From Competibacteraceae bacterium UBA2792 (GTDB taxonomy: Bacteria; Pseudomonadota; Gammaproteobacteria; Competibacterales; Competibacteraceae), in assembly GCA_002352125.1 (NCBI GenBank), contig DEHU01000199.1, forward strand, positions 4,031-50,475: 46,445 nt of DNA. Reading direction: 5' to 3'. A program made the position numbers and the translations under genes. The notes under the pieces were generated by a model. The model was not told the origin of the DNA, did no database searches, and saw only the letters and a list, made by a program, of their open reading frames with translations. The stretch's first letter is position 1; each line of letters opens with the position of its first letter. Of the stretch, positions 1 to 9,700 are shown piece after piece.

Positions 1-897
1 GAGGCGAACGGCGGGATAATCGCCTTGGATAACCCGCCGCAAATGCGGCGGAATCGACGGCGAGGGAGCCGGCTCGGGCGGCAAGTGGCTTGGGGGCGCG
101 GGCGGGCGCGCCGGTTGCGCCGGCGCGTATCGACCCCCTCGCGAGCCGCTCATCGGCTTCGCGGCCCCCACCCCCAGGACGGCGAAGATCACCGGAGCGA
201 ACCAGGTTTCGAACCGGTTCCAGGCTTTGGTGATTTCGATCGCCCGCTCGTTAGCTTGCTGCAACGTGCAGTGCTCTCCCATCGCTTCACGGGCTTCGAG
301 CCAGCCGAGCAGCTGGCTCGCCGCGAACAGCATGGCGTTGGTGGCGTCCAGGCGATCCGCCACCTCTCGGTAGTCGGGTCCCAGCGCATCGCGCGCGCCC
401 AGCTCGAACCGGTTCATATTATCGGCGTAGGCAACCGGATTTACGCCGTGGATCCGGCGACGCACCTTGTCCTCGTCCTCTCCCGCCAACGTCCTTTGCT
501 CCATCCAAAAATTTTGCCAGATTTGAAACAGTTGATGGGAGCTCAAATAGTTGTCGGAAAACGCGACGGCCACGAACTCCACTTTCAGGGCCGACCATCG
601 CTTCCCGACGTCGGCGGGCGGGGTAGCGTGCACCGGTTCCTCGGCGAACACAAAGCCGTGTTTGCTCGCCATGACCATCGCGGCCCGCAGAACGGAACGC
701 TGGATTTTCCGTCGGCTGGCCTCCCGGAGCACAGCCAGAGTCCAATCTGCGGGGACGGGCCCACCGAAGCACGGCACGTTGCTCAGAATCCACTGCAGCG
801 CAATGGCCGGGTCGTTGCGAGCGCCCGGGGTAGGAGCGCTAAATACGTGATCATCAGTTTTTTCGTAATAAGGTTTTTCGCGAGCTGGGTCGGCCAT
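1..897 (-). CDS. Unrecognised protein, 3' end cut off by the window edge
   Basis: An open frame runs from an ATG at 897 to the left edge with no stop (299 codons seen). The start is supported by GGAGG at 903-907, five bases upstream. The N-terminus reads MADPAREKPYYEKTDD. The body is mixed polar and hydrophobic with tryptophan-rich helices (for example LFQIWQNFWMEQ around residues 123-134), and the last 50 or so visible residues are proline-rich. There is no signal peptide, no clear membrane span and no motif I can name. The coding case rests on the ribosome-binding site, frame length and sensible amino-acid composition; overlapping frames on both strands are arginine- and proline-rich junk. 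It points the same way as the biosynthetic operon but is separated from it by an insertion-sequence remnant, so a functional link is unlikely. A phage or plasmid origin is possible but unproven. Confidence 0.6.
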   Translation of the reverse strand, partial: MADPAREKPYYEKTDDHVFSAPTPGARNDPAIALQWILSNVPCFGGPVPADWTLAVLREASRRKIQRSVLRAAMVMASKHGFVFAEEPVHATPPADVGKRWSALKVEFVAVAFSDNYLSSHQLFQIWQNFWMEQRTLAGEDEDKVRRRIHGVNPVAYADNMNRFELGARDALGPDYREVADRLDATNAMLFAASQLLGWLEAREAMGEHCTLQQANERAIEITKAWNRFETWFAPVIFAVLGVGAAKPMSGSRGGRYAPAQPARPPAPPSHLPPEPAPSPSIPPHLRRVIQGDYPAVRL

Positions 898-1710
898 GCG
901 ATCCTCCGCCAAATCTGGCCTGTCGTCCGCGAAGGGCGGACCGTTCGTTTGGCCTGGTATCGCACGAACCTTGCCAAATCGCGCCGGATGATCGAAGAGA
1001 ACCACAAGCGGCTGTTTTTCAACGTGCGTTTGGCGGAGAGGCCCTTGTCGAAACCGGGGTTGGCGCGGGAAACGGCAGCCGGCGTTCCCACTATTTTGGG
1101 AGCGTCACGATATGTTGGGACCGGCCGAGAGGAATGGGGATAACCGAGCTGAGGCGGCGGGCGAGCGAATGTGGCCGGCCGCGCCGACGCCGTTGGCCGC
1201 CAGAAACCGGCTGATGGCCGGAACCCGCGCGGGGTGGGGCACGCGGTCACCCCTCGGGGCGCGGCGACACCTCGCGCGGGACTCCTGCCGCCGTCTGCCG
1301 TCCGGGCGGGCAGGCTTTTCCCCCTCGACCTCGACCGGGCGGTTCGAGTGTGAATTTCGCAATTGTTTAGCGCGCTTTTTTCTGAATTATTTGGCGTCAG
1401 GCAGCCTACGGGGGTTTGCCCGGGGGAGGCGGTGGCGGCTTGAACCGCAGCGACGTTCCCCCAAGCACGTCGGACAATTCCAAAAATTGGACGACAAACG
1501 ATTCTCAAAATCGCACGCGAACCGCCGATCCCACGTTTTTACATATAACGCAACATGTAAATTATCAATGAAGCTGGTTTCAAAAGGATTCTGCTAAGGC
1601 GCTTTATCGGAATTGTTTGGGCGCCTCCCAACCTCGCCGGGCTTTTTCCGCCGACCGAATTCGAGGGCTCCACGACGGTTTGCGCCATCCTCCAAAAAGG
1701 GCGAGGCGCG
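898..1710. other. Stretch with no convincing gene
   Basis: Frames here give arginine/proline/alanine-rich products without recognisable motifs, and none has a good ribosome-binding site. Between about 1340 and 1610 the base composition becomes AT-richer. One clear inverted repeat is present: TTTACAT at 1538-1544 and ATGTAAA at 1555-1561, a 7-bp stem with a 10-base loop. It could belong to the upstream region of the minus-strand gene starting at 897, but no -10/-35 pair can be assigned. The junction with the transposase remnant lies somewhere before 1711. Confidence 0.5.
903..907 (-). promoter_or_regulatory. Ribosome-binding site fixing the start of the left-edge gene
   Basis: GGAGG on the minus strand with a five-base spacer before the ATG at 895-897. 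This is what selects that start over in-frame methionines further downstream. Confidence 0.6.
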
Positions 1711-1923
1711 TCGGCCGAGACCATCAACGGACTCTACAAGGCCGAACTGATCCATCGCCGGGCGCCTTGGAAAACCGTGGAGTCGCTGGAACTGGCCACC
1801 CTCGAATGGGTGGCCTGGCTCAACAACCACCGACTGCTGAAATCCAGCGGCTATATCCCCCCAGCCGAGGCTGAGGCCGACTATTACCGTCGGCTGACCG
1901 ACAACACCGTGGATGCAATTTAA
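1711..1923 (+). pseudogene. IS3-family transposase (OrfB, rve integrase), C-terminal fragment
   Basis: Seventy codons in one frame ending at TAA 1921-1923 read AETINGLYKAELIHRRAPW, then ESLELATLEWVAWLNNHRLL, then a PPAEAEADYY block. This is the classic C-terminus of the DDE integrase domain of IS3-family OrfB, including the ETxNGLYKAELI segment that carries the last acidic catalytic residue region. There is no start codon, ribosome site or upstream catalytic DD portion. The frame continues upstream through unrelated sequence, so the true break is near 1700. Non-functional. Confidence 0.8.
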
Positions 1924-1962
1924 CTTAAACCAACCAGTCTCCTCAAAGCCCGGGGCGGTTCA
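1711..1962 (+). mobile_element. Right-hand remnant of an IS3-family insertion sequence
   Basis: The 3' end of an IS3-family orfB is followed by the non-coding tail and terminal repeat of the element. The last bases, read inward on the minus strand from 1962, are TGAACCGCCCCGGGCTTTGA, which resembles IS3-family terminal repeats. The left end and most of the transposase are missing, so this is a decayed relic with no mobility of its own. No second terminal repeat or target duplication could be found in the window. Confidence 0.75.
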
Positions 1963-2554
1963 GCTTCCGCACACCATAGAAATCACTAAAGTCCAGCTTA
2001 TTTGTCAAGTTCACATTCGAATTTGTGGGGTACAAAAACCACAACCATATGAATACCTGAAAATACATTAACCGTTGGATCAGACCTTGAAACTCTGGCA
2101 TGGCAAACATCGCCATAGGTAGCGTCAGGCAAATACCCGCCATGTAGAAACCGCATATTCGTATTTTCGTGGTGTTTGCCCTGATGCCCTGCCACAAGAA
2201 GCCTAACGTCACCGCAATTCCGCTCGCGGTCGCCATGACCGAGTGAAGCCGATGAACCAGCTCGTTATAGGGCATCGCCGGATCGATGGGTCTATGCGGC
2301 AACAAACCTGCCGCCGCCACGAAAATCCCGAACAGCAGGAAGGGCACCGTGGCCCATGATCGATGCCGCAACCACTCGATAACGATACCCAGGCCAAATG
2401 CCACGAAGCCGATGATCGCCACGACATTGTTGGGCGTCCTCTGCGCTCCGAGTTGGCTAACCGTGTTGGCGACGACGCTGTAGCCGTCCACGGTGTAGAA
2501 TGGCCCCAGGAGAATGGCTGCGGCGAAGATCAGGATGCCGAATTTAATGTGCAT
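1943..2554 (-). CDS. DUF998-like integral membrane protein, 3' end supplied by an insertion sequence
   Basis: A protein of about 203 residues with six hydrophobic segments, beginning MHIKFGILIFAAAILLGP and carrying the SVVANTVSQLGAQRTPNN loop typical of DUF998-like proteins. Family function is unknown. I chose the ATG at 2554 because it opens directly into the first membrane span, overlaps the upstream gene by 11 bases and has AAGG upstream. A GTG at 2587 is the alternative. The last seven codons and the stop (LNRPGL then TGA) lie inside the IS3 terminal repeat, so the native C-terminus has been replaced. As the last gene of the operon it may be a passenger, an accessory membrane factor or a self-protection protein; nothing in the sequence decides this. 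Confidence 0.7.
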   Translation of the reverse strand: MHIKFGILIFAAAILLGPFYTVDGYSVVANTVSQLGAQRTPNNVVAIIGFVAFGLGIVIEWLRHRSWATVPFLLFGIFVAAAGLLPHRPIDPAMPYNELVHRLHSVMATASGIAVTLGFLWQGIRANTTKIRICGFYMAGICLTLPMAMFAMPEFQGLIQRLMYFQVFIWLWFLYPTNSNVNLTNKLDFSDFYGVRKLNRPGL

Positions 2555-3311
2555 GTACCGGACCTTGGCGGACGGCACTCTGGGCACTCAAGCCACCGAC
2601 GGCTCCCGCCCTGATCAGCAGCAGGCCGAGCCAAAAATGAAAAACCGGCCCGCAAATCGAGCCACCGATAGCCGCCGGAATCTGCATCGCCGCGATCTGA
2701 CCTTTGCCGATGGGAATCACGGTATCCGTTATTCCGAACACCATAGCCAAATTGAGTAAAACGCCGGTCACCACCCCCCAAGCGGCTAAGCCTTGCGGCA
2801 AGGAGCGATTGCGCCAGGCTAGTAGACTGATCAGCAAATAGAAAAACCCCAATAGCCCAAATTTCCACATAAAGTTGGGATCGAAACTTAAGTACGAGTC
2901 CATCTTCAGCGCCGTGATAGCCACCAGATCGCCCGCGACATGCGCCTCGGCCAGCAACGAAATCCCGATGATCTCCCGCATCCAGTCCAAGGCGCTCACA
3001 ATCGTTCCGGCCAGGGCGGTGATGGTGCAGAACTGCACGATCCCTTCCCAATCCTCGTCTCCGGGGCGGCGGACGTAACGGCTCAGCGCGTTGATTACGG
3101 CCACGCTCAGGATGCCGATGGCAACGAAAATATATCGCCAGGTCAATGGGATAGCCGGCTGCTCCGCGAACACCTGAAAGATAGCGTCTCCACGCAACCG
3201 TTCCGCCGGATCGATGGCGACCAGGACGCCAACGAGAAAAAATCCCGCTGCCACGATCAGCGAGATCCATCCGCCAAATCGATAAATGCTTTTCAATTGG
3301 GTTTCGTTCAT
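2544..3311 (-). CDS. Multi-pass membrane protein (DUF4386-like)
   Basis: A 255-residue, very hydrophobic protein with about six predicted membrane spans (for example residues 15-33, 60-80, 165-182 and 186-205) and no enzymatic motif I recognise. The N-terminus MNETQLKSIYRFGGWISL and overall pattern resemble DUF4386-type proteins, but the match is by eye only. The start has GAGGTG a few bases upstream. It begins 13 bases after the stop of the last NRPS, so it is very likely cotranscribed, and it overlaps the next membrane gene. The role is unknown; membrane anchoring of the assembly line, transport or immunity are all guesses. Confidence 0.65.
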   Translation of the reverse strand: MNETQLKSIYRFGGWISLIVAAGFFLVGVLVAIDPAERLRGDAIFQVFAEQPAIPLTWRYIFVAIGILSVAVINALSRYVRRPGDEDWEGIVQFCTITALAGTIVSALDWMREIIGISLLAEAHVAGDLVAITALKMDSYLSFDPNFMWKFGLLGFFYLLISLLAWRNRSLPQGLAAWGVVTGVLLNLAMVFGITDTVIPIGKGQIAAMQIPAAIGGSICGPVFHFWLGLLLIRAGAVGGLSAQSAVRQGPVHAH

Positions 3312-3324
3312 CAGCTTTTCACCT

Positions 3325-6300
3325 CTATATTGATTGACCGGCGGCGGTCAATGCCGCTTTTCGCCGTCGAAAACGCGCTTGCAGCCGTTCCTTGCCTTCC
3401 GCTCGTTTTTCCCGGACTTCTTCCGTATCCATGACGGCTTGTTCGGAACCGGAATCCAGAAACCCGGCCAAATCCGCGATGGTGGTGTAGCGAAACAATT
3501 CGATAACGGGAAAGGTGCGTTGCAGGGTCTCTTGCAACCGCGCATGCATCTCCACCACCAGCAGGGAATGTCCGCCCAGATCGAAAAAGTTGTCGTGGAT
3601 ACCGATGGTGTTGATGCTCAGCAACTCCTGCCAGAGCGCGACCAGGAATTTTTGGGTATCGGTTGCCGCAGCCGCGAACTCGATTTGCAGATCCGGCCGC
3701 TCGTCGGTGCGGGCCGGCAGCCGCTTGCGATCCACCTTGCCATTCGGCGTCAGCGGCAAATGATCCAGATAGACGAACGCCGATGGCACCATGTAGCCGG
3801 GCAGGCGCGTCTTCAGCCGATCCTTGATTTCGTTGACCGAAAGCCGCCGTTCTTTCCGCGCCACCAGATAAGCGACCAGCCGCGGATCATCGCCCGAGCC
3901 TTCGTGGATCACCGCGACATCGGCGATTTCCGGCGATTCGGCGATGACGGTTTCGATTTCCGGCAGCTCGATGCGGAATCCCCGGACCTTAACCTGGAAG
4001 TCGTTGCGCCCGAGGTATTCGATGCGCCCGTCGGTCCGGAAGCGCGCCAAGTCGCCGGTGTCGTACAGGATCGCGCTCGGTTCCGACGAGAACGGATCCG
4101 CGATGAAGCGCTCCCGGGTGAGATCGGGCCGATTGAGGTATCCGCGAGAAACGCCCGGCCCACCGATGTACAGTGCTCCGGTAACGCCGATGGGAACCGG
4201 CTGCAAACGGGCATCCAAGATGTAGGCTTTCTCGTTGGCGATGGGCCTGCCGATGGTGATGCGGTCGATACCCGGTTCGACGCATTCGTAGGTGGACCAT
4301 ACCGTCGTTTCGGTGGGACCGTAGCAGTTCCATAACTGGCCACCACCCGCCGTCAGTTGGTTGGCCAGCGCCACGGGCATCGCTTCGCCGCCGCACAGCA
4401 TGGTGAGCCCCGGATGACTGTGCCAACCGCTCTTCAACAGAATCTTCCATGTGCTGGGCGTGGCTTGCAGGTAGGTGATGGGCTCGTCTTGCAAGATTCT
4501 CTGCAACTGCGCGCCATCGCTGATAGCGTCGCGCGAAACCAGGCGAATGCGACCCCCGCCCAGCAAGGGAAGAAAAATCTCCAGCACGGAAATGTCGAAC
4601 GACAGGGTTGTCACCGCCAGCAGGGTATCGCCCTGACGAATGGGAAAATACCGATGGGAGGCGAGCAGAAAGCTGACCGCGTTGCGGTGGCTGATTTGCA
4701 CACCCTTGGGTCGCCCGGAAGATCCGGAGGTGTGAATCACGTAAGCAAGCTGCTCTTGCGCCGTCGCCACCGCTGGCCGGTGAGCCGGATAGCCTGACAG
4801 CGCTTGGTCGTCATCGACGAGCACCACCCGCGCCGAAGCGCTCGGCACATCATCGCGCAGCGACCGCGTCGAAACGATGATCGGCGCCGCCGTATCCTCG
4901 ACGATGTATTGCAAGCGGCTGACGGGATAGCTGGGATCGAGCGGCACGTACGCTCCGCCGGCTTTCAAAATTCCCAGCAGGGCGACGACCATACGCTCGT
5001 CGCGATCGAGCAAAACGCCGACGAAGATTTCCGGACCGACGCCCAACGCGATCAGATGGCGCGCCAATTGGTTCGAGCGTTGCTCCAGCTCCGCATAAGT
5101 CAAGGTTTGATCGTCGAACTGTACGGCGATTTCGGCGGGGTGTCGGTCCGCGCTCGCCTCGAACAGTTGGTGGACGAGCCGTCCCTCCGGCAGTTCGAAG
5201 CACTCCTGGTTGAAGGTTTCGAGGATTAGGCTGCGCTCCGCTCGCGGCAGAAAATCCACGGCGGCCAATTCCCGAGAGCTGTCTTGCAATACGCGCCGGG
5301 ACAGGTTTTCGTAGTGTGCGATGAGGCGCACGATGGTCGCTCGCTCGAACAGATCGGTGTTGTACTCGATCCAGCCTTTGATTTGCCCGTCGATCTGACC
5401 CAAGGTCACGGAGAGATCGAACTTGGCGGTCAAGGTGTCGATCTCGGTGATATCCAGCTCCACGCCGGGGATGCCGAAATCTTGTCGAGGCGCGTTCTGG
5501 TAGGAAAACAGTACTTGAAACAGGGCCGAATGGGCGAGGTCGCGACCGGTTTGGAGGTGCTCGATCAAGCTCTCGAACGGGATGTCCTGATAGGTGAAGG
5601 AATCCCGAACGGTGGCATGGATTTGCGCGAGCAAGGCGTCGAAACTCATCGTGGCCGACGGTCGAGCGCGCAAGACGACGGTGTTGACGAAGAAGCCGAT
5701 CAACGGTTCCAGTTGCCGACGGGCACGATTGGCGGCAGGCGTCCCGATCAGAATGTCATCCGCGCCGGTGTGGCGGTACAGCAACAGGCCGAACACCGCC
5801 AACAACAAGGAGAACATCGTGGTTTGCCGGGCACGACAAAATCCATCCAGGGCGGCGGAAAGCTCGCGATCCAACGCGAACGGCTCTCTCGCGCCCCGGA
5901 ACGTCTGAACGCCGGGACGGGGATAATCTACCGGCAACTGAAGAGGCGGCGATGGATCCTTCAGTTGCAATTTCCAGTAGGCGAGTTGTTCGGCGAGGTA
6001 ATCGCCCTGCAATTGGTTGCGCTGCCACCGGGCGAAATCGCTGTATCGGATGGAGAGGGCCGGCAGCGAGGACCGTTCTTGGCGTTGGAACGCCACGTAC
6101 AGACGGGCCATCTCGCCGACCAGAAGCCCCATCGACCAGGCGTCGCAGGCGATGTGATGAATCACCAGAACGAGGGTGGCCGCCCGTTCGCCGGTCCGCA
6201 ACACGGTGATCCGGATCGGTAGATCCTGTTTCAGCCGAAACGGGTAGCGCCCGGCTTCGAGCACTTTTTCTCCGACTCGCAGAGCTTGGTCTTGCTCGTT

Positions 6301-6777
6301 CGGGCCGGCAAGATCGACGACCTCGAACGGCAGGGTAAAATCTTCGACGACGCGCAAGTAGGGTCGGCCCTTGCGATCCGGATATGCGGTGCGCAACACC
6401 GCGTGTCGGCGCACGATCTCGATGAGGCTCTCCCTGAGGTTATCGAGGTGGATCGGGCCACGCCATTCGATGCGGATACCGACGTTGTAGGCCGGCTCCC
6501 CAGTGCCGAATTGCTCTAGCAACCATAGCCGCTGCTGCGCGAACGAGAGCGCCGGCTCGGCTTCGCCCTCCACCCGAGGAATCGCGTCGGCGGCCGCCGG
6601 TTCCGAGCGCAGTTTGCCGAGGAACGCCAGGAGTTCCGCCTTCCTGTCCGTCAATTGCTGCTTCAGTTCGGCGGTCATCGCCCCCTTGGGCGCGGAGAAC
6701 CGCAGCGCGCCGGCGTCGGCCCATACTTCGATGCCCCGTTCCTTGAGGAGCGAGAGCAATTCCAGAGTCGTCATCAT
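3325..6777 (-). CDS. NRPS, single module C-A-PCP with N-terminal TubC-type docking domain; glycine predicted
   Basis: 1150 residues. Residues 1-60 form a small alpha/beta domain (TTLELLSLLKERGIEVWAD) typical of TubC-type docking domains. A condensation domain spans about 74-510 with catalytic motif HHIACDAW at 207-214 (the usual DG is DA). The adenylation domain spans about 530-1040 with HTSGSSGRPKG, NCYGPTETT and NGKVDRK. The carrier motif DNFFDLGGHS has the phosphopantetheine serine at 1071. The specificity residues, aligned by eye to GrsA, read DILQLGCVWK, close to the glycine code DILQLGLIWK. No thioesterase follows. The protein instead ends in a charged helix (REKRAEGKERLQARFRRRK) that looks like a docking tail for a downstream KS. 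The start overlaps the previous NRPS stop (ATGA) with GGAGAGAT upstream, so the two are translationally coupled. Confidence 0.93.
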   Translation of the reverse strand: MMTTLELLSLLKERGIEVWADAGALRFSAPKGAMTAELKQQLTDRKAELLAFLGKLRSEPAAADAIPRVEGEAEPALSFAQQRLWLLEQFGTGEPAYNVGIRIEWRGPIHLDNLRESLIEIVRRHAVLRTAYPDRKGRPYLRVVEDFTLPFEVVDLAGPNEQDQALRVGEKVLEAGRYPFRLKQDLPIRITVLRTGERAATLVLVIHHIACDAWSMGLLVGEMARLYVAFQRQERSSLPALSIRYSDFARWQRNQLQGDYLAEQLAYWKLQLKDPSPPLQLPVDYPRPGVQTFRGAREPFALDRELSAALDGFCRARQTTMFSLLLAVFGLLLYRHTGADDILIGTPAANRARRQLEPLIGFFVNTVVLRARPSATMSFDALLAQIHATVRDSFTYQDIPFESLIEHLQTGRDLAHSALFQVLFSYQNAPRQDFGIPGVELDITEIDTLTAKFDLSVTLGQIDGQIKGWIEYNTDLFERATIVRLIAHYENLSRRVLQDSSRELAAVDFLPRAERSLILETFNQECFELPEGRLVHQLFEASADRHPAEIAVQFDDQTLTYAELEQRSNQLARHLIALGVGPEIFVGVLLDRDERMVVALLGILKAGGAYVPLDPSYPVSRLQYIVEDTAAPIIVSTRSLRDDVPSASARVVLVDDDQALSGYPAHRPAVATAQEQLAYVIHTSGSSGRPKGVQISHRNAVSFLLASHRYFPIRQGDTLLAVTTLSFDISVLEIFLPLLGGGRIRLVSRDAISDGAQLQRILQDEPITYLQATPSTWKILLKSGWHSHPGLTMLCGGEAMPVALANQLTAGGGQLWNCYGPTETTVWSTYECVEPGIDRITIGRPIANEKAYILDARLQPVPIGVTGALYIGGPGVSRGYLNRPDLTRERFIADPFSSEPSAILYDTGDLARFRTDGRIEYLGRNDFQVKVRGFRIELPEIETVIAESPEIADVAVIHEGSGDDPRLVAYLVARKERRLSVNEIKDRLKTRLPGYMVPSAFVYLDHLPLTPNGKVDRKRLPARTDERPDLQIEFAAAATDTQKFLVALWQELLSINTIGIHDNFFDLGGHSLLVVEMHARLQETLQRTFPVIELFRYTTIADLAGFLDSGSEQAVMDTEEVREKRAEGKERLQARFRRRKAALTAAGQSI

Positions 6778-9700
6778 ATCTCTCCCGCCTCTCGGCTCTC
6801 GTCACTCGAATCGACGCCGCGTTCGACCCCGCGTTGCATCGAAGCCCAGCGCAACACCTCGATGCTCTCCGCCAATTGAGCGATGGTCGGCTTCAGGAAA
6901 AAATCCCTCAGCGACAGCTCCACCAAGTAGGTTTCCCGCACCAGGGCGATGAGCCGCACCACCATGATGGAGTTGCCGCCCATTTCGAAGAAATTATCGA
7001 GGCGCCCGACGCGCTCGACTTCCAGAACGCCGGCGAACAACGTCGCCAGTTCCTGCTCCAGTTCGGTCTCTGGCACGGAAAAGGCCTGATCTTTCTGTCC
7101 CTGCTCCGGATCGGGCAGCGCCTTGCGATCCACCTTGCCGTTGGCGGACAGCGGAATGCCCGCGAGCCAGACCCAGGACTCCGGAATCATGTATTCGGGA
7201 ATCTTCGCGGCCAGAAACGCTTTCAGGTCTTCCGGCTTGAGTCGGTCGTCGGCATCCACCGCCACCACGTAGGCGATCAGTCGCTTGGCTTCCCGGTTCT
7301 TGCCGTGAGCCGCCGCCGCCGCCGCCCGGATTTGCGGATGCCGGCAAAGGGCGGTTTCGATCTCGCCCAATTCGATGCGGTAGCCGTTGATCTTGACCTG
7401 AAAATCCTCGCGTCCGAGGAACTCGATCATGCCGTCGGGAAAATAGCGGCCGATGTCCCCCGTCTTGTAGAGCCGCTCGCCCGTGCCGGGATGCACGACG
7501 AATTTTTCGGCCGTCTTTTGCGCATCGCCCCAATATTCCTTGGCCAAGCCGATGCCGCCGATATACAGATCGCCAGGCACCCAGACGGGCGCGGGGTGGA
7601 GGTGCTCGTTCAAGACATGCATGGTCTGGTTGCGCAGTGGACGACCGTACGGCACGCTCGCCCAAGCGGGATCGATCTGGTGGATGGGATAGTAGATCGA
7701 CCAGATGGAGGCTTCGGTGGCGCCGCCGAGACTGTACAGTTCGACGTGCGGATTCTGCGCCCTGATCTTGCCGGGCAGATCGAGAGGGATCCAATCCCCG
7801 CTGAGCATGACCAGCCGCAAGCGATTCAGCGCCGAACCGGGCCGGGACGCGGTGTGTTCCACCAGCATGGCCATCAGGGCGGGCACCGAGTTCCAGAGCG
7901 TAACCTCGTGACGTTGGATCAATTCCTCCCAATGGGCCGGATCTTTCTCGGCGTCGGCATCGGGAATGACCAGCGCACCACCCACCGCCAGCAGCCCGAA
8001 GATGTCGTAAACCGACAGGTCGAAATTCAGCGCCGACAGCGCCAGCACCCGATCCTCCTGGCCGACGCCGAACCGTTCGTTGATGTCGAGAATGGTGTTG
8101 ACCGCGCCCCGGTGATCGATGACGACCCCTTTGGGAAATCCCGTGGAGCCGGAGGTATAGATCATGTAGGCGATATCCTCGGGGCGTTGCGGCGGGTCCG
8201 CCGCAGGCTCGAGACTATCCAGGACGTCATCGTCCGCCACGATGATCCGGGGCAGAGCGTCGTTCCACGACAGCGCCGTTGCGGCGGCCTCGGTGGTCAC
8301 GATGGCCATCGCTTGACTTTGCGCCAGCAACCCATCGCGTCGCTCATCGGGAAGCCCCGCCGCGATGGGCACGTAGGCGGCCCCGGACAACACGATGCCC
8401 ACGGCCGCGACGATCTGCTGCCAACCCTTGTCCATGACGATGGCGACCAGTTTGTTGGGCCCAGCGCCTTGCTCGCGCAAAAGATGGGCAAGCCGGCTGG
8501 CGCTAGCGAACAGCTCCGCGTAGGTCAGCGTCTTGCCGGGAGCAATGACGGCGAGACGGTCCTCGTGCGCTTTCAATCCGGCCAGGAAAAGTTCCGGCAG
8601 GGTCACGGTGGAGACCGGCGTTGCAGTGGCATTCATCTCGGTGCGCTGGCGGACCTGCCATTCCGGGATTTGCGGGGGTATCGGGCGGTTCCAGCGGCTC
8701 GGGTCTTCGGCCAAGAACCGCAGCAGGGCGCAATAGGCGGCGAACATGTCGTTCAACAGTCCGGGCGGAAACAGCCCTTCCACCGCGTCCCAGTTGAAGG
8801 TCAAGGCTCCGTCTTCCTCGAAGACCTGGTGATCCAGCCAAACCTGCGGCGTCTGGCCGATGCTGTAGACCTGTTCGCCCAACCAGGACATGGGGATTTG
8901 CTCCGCCATCTCCGCATCCAGGGTCAAGGTACTGGTGAACACCACCGGCATCCTGGCCCCGCCGATCCCGCGTTGCTGCATCAAATCGCGCTGGACCTTG
9001 ATGCCCCCCACCAGCCGGTGATCGAGATCGTCCCAAAGCTGGCGCTGCAAGATCCTGACCTGATCCTCGAAGGTGCGCTCGCGGGTGAAATCCGCCTCCA
9101 ACAGCGTGATCGAGGTGAAATCGCCGAAGATGTCGTTGACTTCCGGGTGAATCGGCAGGCGGTTAAACAAGGTCAGGTTGATGGTGAAACGCGATTCCTT
9201 GACCCAGTTGTTCAGAATCGTCGCGAACACGCCCAAGGTCATGGCCGAGGGCGTGGTCCCTGCCTGACGCGCTCGCGCCTTCAGGCTTTCCCAATGGGGC
9301 CGTTCCAAACGGCCGCTGCGACGGGCGAATACCGGTTTGACGATGGATTTCGGCGAGACCGCCAAAGGCAATTCTGGCGCCGGAGGCAGGGTTTCCAGGC
9401 GCTGTCTCCAATAGCCTTCGGCTTTCCGATACGGACGGGTGTGCTTGAGCGCCGCTTCGGCGAGAACGTAGTCGCGGAAACCGAGAGTCAAGGGCGGCAG
9501 GGTCAGATCGGGGTCCCGATAGAGATCGAACAGTTCGATCAGCAGGATCTGAAAGCTGCGTGCATCGGCAATCAAGAGATCGATGCTGACGTGCAAGCGG
9601 ACTCGGCGGTCGTCGATGCGCGACACGCAAATCTCGAACAGAGGCCAATGCTCCACGTCGTGCACTTGATGCGACATCCGTTCCCGCGTCATCGCGAGAG

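Noticed and set aside
25..1143. Long plus-strand frame of 372 codons
   Set aside because: It is antisense to the minus-strand gene starting at 897, has arginine- and proline-rich composition, no family signature and no ribosome-binding site.
783..1508. Minus-strand frame of 241 codons
   Set aside because: It overlaps the better-supported gene at 1-897 in another frame and has low-complexity composition. Only a short stretch (RRDLARFVRYQAKRTV) looks protein-like, which is too little to call.
3325..6777. Hidden C-terminal thioesterase in the last NRPS
   Set aside because: Only about 80 residues follow the carrier serine, forming a charged helix. There is no GxSxG motif.
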